Below, piece after piece: positions 55,976 to 64,000 of a stretch of DNA of 64,000 nt. The translations under genes were made by a program, and so were the position numbers. The notes under the pieces were generated by a model, which was not told the DNA's origin, ran no database searches, and saw only the letters and a program-made list of their open reading frames with translations. Each line of letters starts with the position of its first letter. Position 1 is the first letter of the stretch. This DNA is from Plectosphaerella cucumerina (taxonomy: Eukaryota > Ascomycota > Sordariomycetes > Glomerellales > Plectosphaerellaceae), in NCBI GenBank assembly GCA_020746995.1, contig JAGPXD010000003.1:5270001-5334000 (forward strand), read 5' to 3'.

Positions 55976-57581
55976 ATGTCGACCGTCGTGTACCGCAACC
56001 CCGCCGTCCCCGGCTTCAACCCGGACCCCTCCGTCGTCTTTGTCGACGGGATCTTCTACCTCGTCACCTCGACATTCCACCTGTTCCCGGGCCTGCCGAT
56101 CTACGCCTCGGCCAACTTGCGAGACTGGAAACTCATAGGTATGTCATCTTCAATGTTCCTATTGATGGGCAAGATGAGTGCTCACCTCTCCAGGACACGG
56201 CATCCATCGCCAAGACCAGCTATCACTCGCCAACGCGTTCACCAAATTGGTGCAGCTCGACACTGGAAAAGACATGGTCGCAACAGGCGGCCTCCAGGCC
56301 CCCACGATCCGCCACCACGCCGGCAAATTCTACATCTTGTGCACCAACATCGTCCGCAACAAGACCGGCCCCTCGTCAAGGGACAACTTCATCATTTCGA
56401 CGACAGACATCTGGAGCGGGCAATGGAGCGACCCTGTCCCATTTGAATTCCACGGCATCGACCCCAGTCTCTTCGTCGATGATGATGGAAAGACGTACGT
56501 CCAGGGCGCGTACATGCATGACCGGCGGGAGCAGCCTACCAGTACGATCTACCAGGTCGAGCTAGACCTGGAGACAGGCAAAGCGCTGTCGGACACGAAG
56601 AGTATCTGGGAGGGTCATTTTCGGTACGACACGGAGGGACCGCATGTGTCCAAGCGAGGGGGGTGGTATTACCTCCTCGCGGCTGAAGGAGGGACCTTTG
56701 AGCACCACAAGGTGACCATGGCTCGTGCCCGAGATATCTGGGGTCCCTACGAGTCGTTTGACGGAAACCCTGTGCTGACGGCCGGTGGGAAAGATGAGGA
56801 GATTCAGGGCCTAGGCCATGCAGAGCTCTTCCAAGATGCTGATGGGGACTGGTGGGCGGTTGCTCTAGGTTTTCGGTCTCACGACGGCGTGTGGCAGCTG
56901 GGTCGGGAGACGTTCCTCGCCCAGGCCGAATGGCCAGATAAGGGATGGCCAAAGATCGAACAGCCTGTGGCTTCTTTCGAAGCAAAAGTTGTGGCTGGGA
57001 GAAGTGAGCTGCCGCATGGGCCTGAAGTCAGCGACTTGGTGCACATCAGGGGAAAAGACGAGGCGAGCTACGAGATGGCTGTTGAGGAAAGCGTCCAGGT
57101 GTGGCGACTACGGCTGAGCAAGGTTCTTCTGACCGACACTGGAGGACTTCCGACTTTCATTGGAAGACGCCAGCATGGATTTTCCTCATCAGCTGAGGCT
57201 GTTCTGGATATCGAGAAGGGAGGGGAGGCCCTCGCTGGTTTCGCCCTCTACTTCGACCCGCTCAGACATGCCTACCTGGGGTACGACTTCAAGACGCGTC
57301 AATTGGTCTTCAAGGTCGTCAGCACACCGAAAAGCATCGCCCACGAGGTCAGGCTCGCCTCCGAGAGCAAGGGCCAGGTCAGGCTCAGGGTCGCTGCTTC
57401 GGTGGAGGGATACGTATTCTCGTACGCCTCCCCAGACAGTGAATGGCAGAAGGCAGGGTCCGTCGTAGCCAGGAACATCTGGACGCGATACTTCACAGGC
57501 CCAGTCATGGGCGTCTTCGCCGAAGGAGAAGCCGGCAAGGACTCGAGAGTAACATTCCGTGGATTCAAGACGACAGATTAG
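55976..57581 (+). CDS. Glycoside hydrolase family 43 (xylosidase/arabinofuranosidase type), probably intracellular
   Basis: Exons 55976-56138 and 56194-57581 join as WKLIGHGIHRQDQ and encode 516 residues. The three GH43 acidic residues are visible: the base Asp17 in NPDPS, Asp144 in GIDPSLFVDDDG and the acid Glu202 in DTEGPHV. Supporting motifs are FNPDPSVVFVDGIFYLVTST and GLQAPTIRHH. A C-terminal beta-sandwich of about 200 residues (AGFALYFDPLRHAYLGYDFK) follows, as in GH43 beta-xylosidases. No signal peptide precedes the catalytic domain, so it probably acts on imported oligosaccharides. It lies tail to tail with an oxidoreductase, with 20 bp between stop codons. Exact sugar specificity cannot be read from sequence. 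Confidence 0.94.
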
Positions 57582-57601
57582 AGCTTGCGTCATTGCACCC
57601 T

Positions 57602-58746
57602 TCACCCCAGAATAACCTCCTTCCCCGTCTTGGCACTCTCCCGAATTGCCTCGAGAATCCTCAACACATCCCTCGCCTCGCTGGCCGGCACAGGCACCAG
57701 CTCCTCCTTATCCTCGGCAATCGCCTTCGCAAAACCCTCGAACAGCTTCACATACGTCTCCGGCTGCGTCGTCGGCTTGCTCTTGACCTCGAAGCTTCCA
57801 TCCTCCGCAACGACAACAAGACGCCCCGGATCCGAGGGGTCTTCCACCCCGAACCCGGCATCGCTCGGTGCAGCACCGGCGCGGAGCTGGCCCTCCTGGG
57901 GATCGACGCCCGTCTTGCGCCAGCTTCCTTTTGTTCCGCGCAGCCAGAAGCGGGGCTGGGGGTCCTCGACGGACATGACGCCCGCGCGAACGGTGACGAT
58001 GTTGCCATCCGCGTAGCTCAGCACGGCGTGCACGCTATCAGGGGTCTCGGGGTCCAGGCGGCCATCGCGCTGATTGACGAGACGTCCGTACACAGCGCGT
58101 GGGGTTCCGAAGAGGACGTACGCCTGATCGACGAGGTGGCTGCCGAGATCGTAGAGGACGCCACCGCCCTGGTCCATCGAGAGGGTTCCCTTCCATGTAG
58201 CGGGCTTCTCGGGTCTGTAGCGATCAAAATGCGTATCGAGCTCGACAACGCGACCGATGGTACCGTCGGCCAGGAGGTGGCGGAGGGTGAGGAAGTCCGC
58301 ATCCCAGCGACGGTTCTGGTAGACGCAGATGCGGCGGTTCTGCTTCTTGGCGAGGGCGATGAGCTCGTCGGCCTGGGCGGCGGTGGGGACGAAGGGCTTC
58401 TCGACGAGGACGTGCTTGTTGGCGCGGAGGGCGGCGGAGGCGAGGTCGAAGTGGGTGTTGGGAGGGGTGAGGATGAGGACGACGTCGACGGCGGGGTCGG
58501 CGAACATGGGCTCCGGGGAGGTGTGGTGGGTGAGGGAGGGATGGTCGGCGGGGGCGGAAGACTCGGCGGAGGGGGAGCGCTGGACGATTGTGTGCAGGGC
58601 GAACTGGGGGACGAGGTTGACGAAGGGGATGTGGAAGACCTTGGCCGAGAGGCTGTCGCGGTCTAGTCAGCGGTAGTCATTCAGAAGGGGGTTGGATTGA
58701 CGTACCCGTAGCCGATGATGGCGACGTTGTACTTCTTGTCGGCCAT
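57602..58746 (-). CDS. Gfo/Idh/MocA family NAD(P)-dependent oxidoreductase
   Basis: Exons 58746-58706 and 58652-57602 join as AIIGYGLSAKVFHIPF and give 363 residues. The nucleotide-binding loop GYGLSA is created across the intron. The family signature HVLVEKPF contains the catalytic Lys of the EKP motif. YDLGSHLVDQAYVLFG supplies the Asp/His of the active site, and RFWLRGTKGSW belongs to the C-terminal sheet domain. Family enzymes oxidise or reduce sugars, inositols or dihydrodiols; this subgroup is close to yeast and fungal YMR315W/GalX-type dehydrogenases, a judgement from the motif pattern. Its tail-to-tail placement with GH43 suggests, but does not prove, a sugar-catabolic link. Confidence 0.93.
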
Positions 58747-59276
58747 GTCGAAGATGCTTTGCTTCAAGCTCGGAATATCGTGATGGTGTTTTGGAAGCGG
58801 CGGGGAAGAGAGGGAAAGGAGAGAAGCTAAGGGTGACGATGCTCGAGAAATAACCAGTTCAGCTCCGTCACCAGCGCGTAGCTCCGTCTTTTGGGTGCCT
58901 CATCCTCTGCCGCCGGTTGGTCATGGCCTCGGAGTATTTCCATGGCCTGGAGCTCGCGGGCGAATTGCGTCACGGGCGGCGGCCCCTCGGCGGGGTAAAA
59001 GAGCCCACGCCGCCGCGAACAGGGCCGAGAAGACACCGATGGGAAACCCCAACCGTCGTAAGCCACTGCTTAAATCCGGCGGAGTGGGGAGAGAAGCGGT
59101 TAGATGGTATCGTATCCAGGTGTTGTTGTACCTCGCTTTCATCTCGCATCATTGTCCATCGTCAACCGTGACGCCAACTTGCCCGGCCAGATCAAGAAAC
59201 AGATCCGTCCATATGCCCGCTATGCAGCCCGGCACTCCATCCAAGTGCCCCTCGAATATCCCAGAGTCCCAGCCCC
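58747..59276. other. Gene-free interval
   Basis: Promoter of the oxidoreductase and 3' flank of the acyltransferase. No feature was recognised. Confidence 0.55.
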
Positions 59277-60579
59277 TTACCGGAACCACGACCAAACGAC
59301 GGCCACGTTCCTCGCGACCAGGGCAGCAAGCGCAACAACGACGAAGATCTTGCCAAACTCCCACCAGCGCCTCGTCGTCACCCTCGTCTCAACATACTTG
59401 TGCGGCCCCGTCGTCAACGGCGGGAAGCGACCCGTGGCCACGTACTCCTCCATGATGGCGTCCTTCTCGTACCACCTCTCCCGCAGCCACTCGTCAAACT
59501 CCTCAGCCGTGTCCAGCGGGATATCAGCAACGCGGAACCTCCGCCAGTGGAAGTTGACCGACTTGGGCGGCTGGCCCTGGAAGTAAGTGCCCACAAGGCC
59601 AAAGTGCTCCTCGCCGTACCCGCCACGCGGGATGCCCTCGTACGCGACGGTGCAGTCGTAGATATAGTCGATGGTGTTGCCCAGCTCTTTAATGCAGAAG
59701 TACATTCCCGTGCTCCTCGGGAGCAACACGTGCTGCGGGTCGCGCAGGCCAGTCTTCTTAGCCCAAGCGGCCGACTTGCGCCGTCCGTTGCCGGACAGGT
59801 TCGTGCCCTCCGGGAAGAGCATGAGCCACATGGGGTTGAGGGCGGAGAGGACGTTGCCGCCCCCCGCGACGGCGGAAGCATGCCGTGTCTTGAGCTTCCT
59901 CAGACGGTAGGCGAGGCGGGACTGGTCGGTGGCGAACTTGCGCGACATGAAGATGAAGCCGTAGTACATCATGCCCCATCCGAGGACGGGGATGTACTTG
60001 AGCGACTCCTTGAGGATGATGTAGATGTGTCCGTGCATGCCGGGGCTGTTGGCGTAGGCCACCCACCAGAGGTAGAGCCAGTCGGTGTAGATCTGGTGAT
60101 TGGCGATCATGATGATGCGCTCGGGGAAGGAGAACTCGACTAGGCCGTCGCGCGTCTGTCGGATCTGGCCGGCGACCGACTCGTCGCCGCTGATGCGGAT
60201 AGTTGTCGGTCCCCACCAGTTTGTCATTGTGACGATGAGGAGAGCAAAGGATTGCTTCGTAAGGGCTACGTAGGAGTCGAAAAGGTCTCGGTTGATCAGG
60301 TAGAGGGGGGATCCGATGACCTGCGTCACCCAGATGCTGGGGAGGTCAGCGGCAAGTCTAGCAGGGAGGGATCGAATCCTTAGAGGGGTTGACTCACGCG
60401 ACGATGCAGCCGTTGAAGTATGTCGCCCACAGCAGGCCACGGTACAGCGTCGTGAAGCTGTCAAACTTGATCTTCCCCGAGGCATGGCTTTTGGAAGGCT
60501 TGGGAACATCGGTCGGCGCGGGGATGTCCGCTTGGGCGGTGTCGCCCTTGACCTTCGGGCCACGATGCTCGACGGCCAT
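59277..60579 (-). CDS. PlsC-type acyltransferase (lysophospholipid acyltransferase)
   Basis: Exons 60579-60398 and 60336-59277 join as FNGCIVAIWVTQVIG and give 413 residues. Motif I is NHQIYTDW with His141 and Asp146; motif III is FPEGTN (235-240). Hydrophobic segments flank the catalytic domain: WATYFNGCIVAIWVTQVIGS and VTMTNWWGP upstream, and FGKIFVVVALAALVARNVAV near the end. This matches the eukaryotic LPLAT family of yeast Cst26/Psi1, which remodels phosphatidylinositol acyl chains in the ER. The N-terminal 35 residues are Lys/Pro-rich and cytosolic. Substrate is inferred from family resemblance. Confidence 0.93.
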
Positions 60580-61594
60580 GATGGCAGGTTTTGTGTCGTG
60601 TCGACCCTAAGAGGTGCAGTCTTGTCGAGCCTGGGAGGCTGTTGTAGATTCGAAAGGAGAGTCGGTCAGGCCTTGCCTCGAGAAGAGGACAGGATAGAGG
60701 GAGGGCGAGTCAGGTATATCAGGGCGGTCGTATCGGAGGATGGTCATGTGGGAGGGTTCGCGTGTCGGTAGATCAGACGATCTGAGGGTAGGGTCGTAGG
60801 GTCGTAGGTCGGAAGGGGAAAGACAAACAAGGACCGCCAAGTCGGCTGTTGAGGGCTTTTGGAGGCGGTCGGGTGGGCTTTTCTGCAAGGGAAAGCCGAG
60901 GGGTCCGAAGCTCGCAGGCGGCAGGTCGCAATTCGCATCACGAACTGGAACTGCACTGGAACCCGGCCGCACACGGCGCTGACGCAAGGCAGCAGCAAGC
61001 TCGGGTCGCTGGTTTTGGCGGGGTTCGGCCCACTCAGGCTGCCGCTTGATGTCAGCATCTGCAAGCCACAGGCTGGTCAGGGCTGTTTCTGCTGCTAAGC
61101 CACGTGGCGTCGGCACGTGTACCGCGGGGCTGAACTGGCGCGCGGATGACTCGGAGGCAGCTGATCCAGTTGTTCATCTTCACAAGCTGCCGAAATCTGT
61201 CCAGGTTCAGCGGCATTCCCATCTCTGCAAAGTTTCCAGGCACCGTCTTTTCTCGATTTGGTGTCTTCTCGATGTACCTAGACTGAGTGACTGCAAGCCT
61301 AGTGGCGTACTGTAGTATGGTGCGGCGTCCAGCGGGACCCAACACCTGCACCACGACTGCAGCTGGTCTGCGTACCACGCAGCTTCGAGTCCCAGGTTGC
61401 GGGCTCCCAACTTGAAGAAGCTCTCCTTCCACGTCCCCTCAGGCTGCAATTGCATACCTCCGACTGACATTTCACAGTGATAAGATACACCATCCACTCT
61501 GTTCATCTCTCAGACCATCACCATTCACCACGTCTACCTCAACTCGAACACCCAGAACCGTTTCTCCGCACACCTCCCCACGACGCTGCATGGA
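60580..61594. other. Gene-free divergent promoter
   Basis: 1 kb between the acyltransferase (minus) and the APH-like gene (plus). Short open frames on both strands show no domain. Confidence 0.5.
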
Positions 61595-62929
61595 ATGGAA
61601 GAACCTCTCGAATCTCTCAGCGGCCGCCACGGAATCAACACGTTAAACCAGCACCACCAATGTTGGAAAAATAACGAGGAAACAGGGTTTCAGGATCCGG
61701 TATGGCCGCGGGAGCCCGATCTTCAGGTCGCCTTCAGGCTCGCCATGGCGGCGCTGCCGCCGGACCACCTCATCGACGCCTCCATCTCCCCCTTCTCCCA
61801 GGGCGCCTCAAGCTTTATCTCATCTCTGCCCCCGACGCGACGACCCAGTACATCATGCGCGTTGCCCTCCCGGTGGACCCATTCTTCAAGACGAAAAGCG
61901 AGGTGGCCACCATGGAGTAGGTACGTGCGGAAGCACTCGTCCATCCCACTGCCCCGCGTTATTGCGTATCAGTCGTCCGCCTTGAACGATCTCGGTTTCG
62001 AGTGGATTCTCATGGAGAGAGTCGCAGGCTGCCCCGTCGACAAGGTGTGGGATGACATGCCGTTCGCAGCGAAGGAAGTTCTGGTCGTTAACCTCGCAAA
62101 ACACCTAAAGTCGCTTTGGAACCTCGAATTCCCCTTGTTCGGAAGCATCTACTATGCCTATCTCTGGAATCAGGTCGGCTTTTCGTCCATACACCCACGC
62201 GGCGGGGAAGCTCTCGACATTGGCCCGAACGGAGACTTCGTCATCGGCCGCATGGTCTCGACGCGGTTCTTCCGGGATAAACGCCCTCTTCTTTCGCCAG
62301 ACCGCGGTCCCTTTGCAACGGCAGAGCAACTGGCCTCGGCTGAGGCTGAACTCCTCGCGGGACGGGTTCGCCACCTCGCACCATCGCCCGAAGATCAGTA
62401 CTCTTCCGAAACGGATGAGGAGCTCGCAGCCGATGGCGAGGAGGTACTTGACACTGTTGACAATCTCGTCGAGGCTGTCAAGAAAGTGTACACGGGCTCC
62501 GATGGTCCGGAGGATGCAAAGGTTCTTTGGCACGACGACATGTCATCAATGAACGTGCTCGTTGATCCCACAACATTCAAGCTGACCGGCATCGTCGACT
62601 GGGAATCTGCCGCCGTGGTTCCAGAATGGGAGACCAGAGGCCGACTGCCACATCTCCTACAAGGCATACCGGTTGAAGAGCCGCCTCCGCTGGGGTCTCT
62701 TCCGCCCGAGGAGGAGGAAGGCATGACTGCGATCCGAAAGGACTGGCAACCAGTTCTCCTCCGTCGCAAGTACGCAGAGATCGCCGGTCCAGGCCTGGCC
62801 CCCGACCCAGAAACCAAGAAGAGGGTTGATCTCAAGTGCGGGCTGGCCCCTTCGGTGAGCGAATTCGAGGACCGGTGGACAGCCGCCAGAGCTTGGATGA
62901 ACCGCACTTTTGGTCCCGGCGCATCATGA
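61595..62929 (+). CDS. Aminoglycoside phosphotransferase (APH)-like kinase with internal frame-shifted segment
   Basis: The frame from ATG 61595 is open for 444 residues. The C-lobe is a typical fungal APH/choline-kinase-like domain: LPRVIAYQSS, LGFEWILMERVAGCPVD, the catalytic loop LWHDDMSSMNVLVDP and GIVDWESA. The expected N-lobe strand (KLYLISAPDATTQYIMRVAL, then PVDPFFKTKSEVATME) is present but in the +1 frame between about 61810 and 61917. The main frame there encodes an unrelated Arg/Ser-rich stretch. Two small indels, near 61810 and at 61918-61921, would explain this. No intron with usable splice sites bridges the segment. The product may be inactive, or the assembly may contain errors. 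Substrates of fungal APH-like proteins are mostly unknown. Confidence 0.75.
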   Translation: MEEPLESLSGRHGINTLNQHHQCWKNNEETGFQDPVWPREPDLQVAFRLAMAALPPDHLIDASISPFSQGASSFISSLPPTRRPSTSCALPSRWTHSSRRKARWPPWSRYVRKHSSIPLPRVIAYQSSALNDLGFEWILMERVAGCPVDKVWDDMPFAAKEVLVVNLAKHLKSLWNLEFPLFGSIYYAYLWNQVGFSSIHPRGGEALDIGPNGDFVIGRMVSTRFFRDKRPLLSPDRGPFATAEQLASAEAELLAGRVRHLAPSPEDQYSSETDEELAADGEEVLDTVDNLVEAVKKVYTGSDGPEDAKVLWHDDMSSMNVLVDPTTFKLTGIVDWESAAVVPEWETRGRLPHLLQGIPVEEPPPLGSLPPEEEEGMTAIRKDWQPVLLRRKYAEIAGPGLAPDPETKKRVDLKCGLAPSVSEFEDRWTAARAWMNRTFGPGAS

Positions 62930-63066
62930 GCTGAACACCATCAGGCTGTGTTACACGAATGCCTTACTTGTTCATTCAAGTCCATATTGATGGAACAAGA
63001 TGCGAAGTAAGTATCACGGCAAAAAGCGTTCCAGTGCCGAACATTCGCGGCGGATTTGAAGAGGTA
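62930..63066. other. 3' flank of APH-like gene up to the mobile element
   Basis: A short spacer. Its last eight bases, AAGAGGTA at 63059-63066, are the left copy of the putative target-site duplication. Confidence 0.6.
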
Positions 63067-63555
63067 GGGCCTGGCTGTAGAGCCCGGACGTCTGGATAGA
63101 GAGCCCGGAAAAGGCAGGTCCCCTGGAAGCCACTGTCGCGACAGCCATAGACTGCTAAATTAAAAGACTCGGACACAGCCAGTTAACTACTACAGATAAC
63201 CGCGTTAATCAGGGGCGAAGGTGGACTACGACCGAGCGATTAATCTAGATGGACAGTTGATCTAGATGGACAGTTGATCTAGATGGACAGTTGATCTAGA
63301 TGGACAGTTGATCTAGATGGACAGTTGATCTAGATGGACAGTTGATCTAGATGGACAGTTGATCTAGATGGACAGTTGATCTAGATGGACAGTTGATCTA
63401 GATGGACAGTTGATCTAGATGGACAGTTGATCTAGATGGACAGTTGATCTAGGTAACCTGGCCGAGACTGAAATGTAGCCTTTCAATTCAGCAGCTTTGG
63501 CCACATGCACTTTCCAGGCTCTCTATCTAGACGTCCGGGCTCTACAGCCGGGCTC
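63067..63555. mobile_element. MITE-like inverted-repeat element carrying a minisatellite
   Basis: A 489-bp non-coding element. Its ends are inverted repeats: 63069-63112 matches the reverse complement of 63511-63553 with only a few C/T or G/A differences (shared core GGCTGTAGAGCCCGGACGTC). Weaker inverted similarity continues inward, for example 63152-63166 with 63480-63494. The octamer AAGAGGTA flanks it directly at 63059-63066 and 63556-63563, as expected for an 8-bp target-site duplication. The interior holds twelve 17-bp repeats and a CTGTCGCGACAG palindrome at 63133-63144. No transposase is present, so it is non-autonomous. An 8-bp duplication is usual for hAT elements; the superfamily remains unproven. 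Confidence 0.82.
63244..63452. repeat. 17-bp minisatellite, 12 copies
   Basis: Twelve identical, directly adjacent copies of TCTAGATGGACAGTTGA run from 63244 to 63447, followed by a five-base partial copy. No spacers separate the copies. The unit starts with the XbaI palindrome TCTAGA. Perfect identity suggests recent amplification or ongoing homogenisation. Confidence 0.97.
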
Positions 63556-63571
63556 AAGAGGTATTGTTGTC

Positions 63572-64000
63572 TCAGAACGTCGGATCCTCCTCTCGGATCG
63601 GCTCCAGATCCCCCTTTCCCTTGAACCTCTCCACAATCTCCCCTTGCTCGCTCAACATGAACCTCTCCGCCTGCGTTCCCTCCTTCGCCAAACCCCTCCA
63701 CCTCTCAAAATCCTCTTCCTTCCTCTTATCGCCGTGCGCCTCGGCCGGGTGCTCCCAATGCCCCTTGCTGAACGCAATGAGCGTCGTCACCCGACCCCCC
63801 TGGATGTCCCACACCAGCGAGCATACGGTGCCCGTCTCCTCGAGCCAGTTGACCTGCCAAATCTCGCCGGGGCGCACGCACTGGTACGTCGCCTGCTGGT
63901 AGTTGACCCGCCCGGCCATCGGCCCGCCGTGGATCGCGTACACCACGCGCGTCGGGGACTGGAACCACATCTCGTAGCGCCATTTTTCGGGCTTGCCGTC
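63572..64000 (-). CDS. Phenolic acid decarboxylase, C-terminal part (5' end beyond the window)
   Basis: The gene reads leftward from beyond position 64000 to a TGA at 63572. The visible 142 residues include WRYEMWFQSPTRVVYAIHGG, GRVNYQQATYQCVRPGEIWQ, VNWLEETGTVCSLVWDIQGG and FSKGHWEHPAEAHGDK, matching the beta-barrel core of PadC/ferulic acid decarboxylases. These cofactor-free cytosolic enzymes convert p-coumaric and ferulic acids to vinylphenols. The fungal protein has a longer C-terminal tail (RFKGKGDLEPIREEDPTF) than bacterial forms. The stop codon lies only 8 bp from the flanking duplication of the mobile element, so the 3' untranslated region probably includes that element. Confidence 0.92.
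   Translation of the reverse strand, partial: DGKPEKWRYEMWFQSPTRVVYAIHGGPMAGRVNYQQATYQCVRPGEIWQVNWLEETGTVCSLVWDIQGGRVTTLIAFSKGHWEHPAEAHGDKRKEEDFERWRGLAKEGTQAERFMLSEQGEIVERFKGKGDLEPIREEDPTF

Noticed and set aside
57443..58666. 407-codon plus-strand frame
   Set aside because: It spans the end of GH43 and the antisense strand of the oxidoreductase; both real genes have full motif support.
63244..63452. Possible CRISPR-like array
   Set aside because: The 17-mers are directly adjacent with no spacers and the genome is fungal, so it is a minisatellite.

Overview
The window is nuclear DNA from a filamentous ascomycete (Pezizomycotina, most likely Sordariomycetes). Genes are short and interrupted by 48-90 bp introns with GTAAGT-type donors. 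The 5S rRNA genes are dispersed single copies rather than part of an rDNA repeat, and three of the four tRNAs carry 9-13 nt introns just after the anticodon. Typical fungal families are present (DUF3176, 2EXR, Zn2Cys6 and bZIP regulators, GH35 and GH43). Gene models below were joined by hand from splice signals; the reading phase was checked across each join.

Layout. 1-19.4 kb: a partial ectodomain membrane protein, an Old Yellow Enzyme homologue with an altered active site, a regulator-like gene without a zinc cluster, a 5S gene, two small secreted proteins (one with a duplicated six-cysteine module), a 5S relic, a second ectodomain membrane protein, a secreted choice-of-anchor B/LVIVD-type protein, a second 5S gene, a CHR-family chromate transporter and a DUF3176 membrane protein. 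19.4-33.6 kb: initiator tRNA-Met, tRNA-Glu, an HSL-type alpha/beta hydrolase, a GPI-anchored Ser-rich wall protein, an ankyrin-like protein, an acidic 2EXR protein, a six-exon secreted beta-galactosidase and tRNA-Lys. 33.6-49.7 kb: a secreted LRR-like protein, a seven-helix receptor, a 4.7 kb gene-free tract with a 23-G run, a short Zn2Cys6 protein, an AT-hook bZIP protein and a second gene-poor tract holding tRNA-Val. 49.7-64 kb: a secreted 5'-nucleotidase, a stand-alone I9 inhibitor, a CorA-like membrane protein, an unrecognised ORF, GH43 tail to tail with a Gfo/Idh/MocA oxidoreductase, a PlsC acyltransferase, an APH-family gene with two mutually compensating frameshifts, a MITE-like element built around a 17-bp minisatellite, and the 3' end of a phenolic acid decarboxylase.

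How the genes may work together. Much of the content is secreted or cell-surface: GH35 and GH43 for plant polysaccharide side chains, phenolic acid decarboxylase for hydroxycinnamates, a 5'-nucleotidase for extracellular nucleotides, plus small secreted proteins. That suits a plant-associated or saprotrophic lifestyle, which is inference. No secondary-metabolite cluster is evident. The most unusual structure is the inverted-repeat element at 63067-63555, with an apparent 8-bp target-site duplication and 12 tandem 17-mers, lying 8 bp beyond the decarboxylase stop codon.
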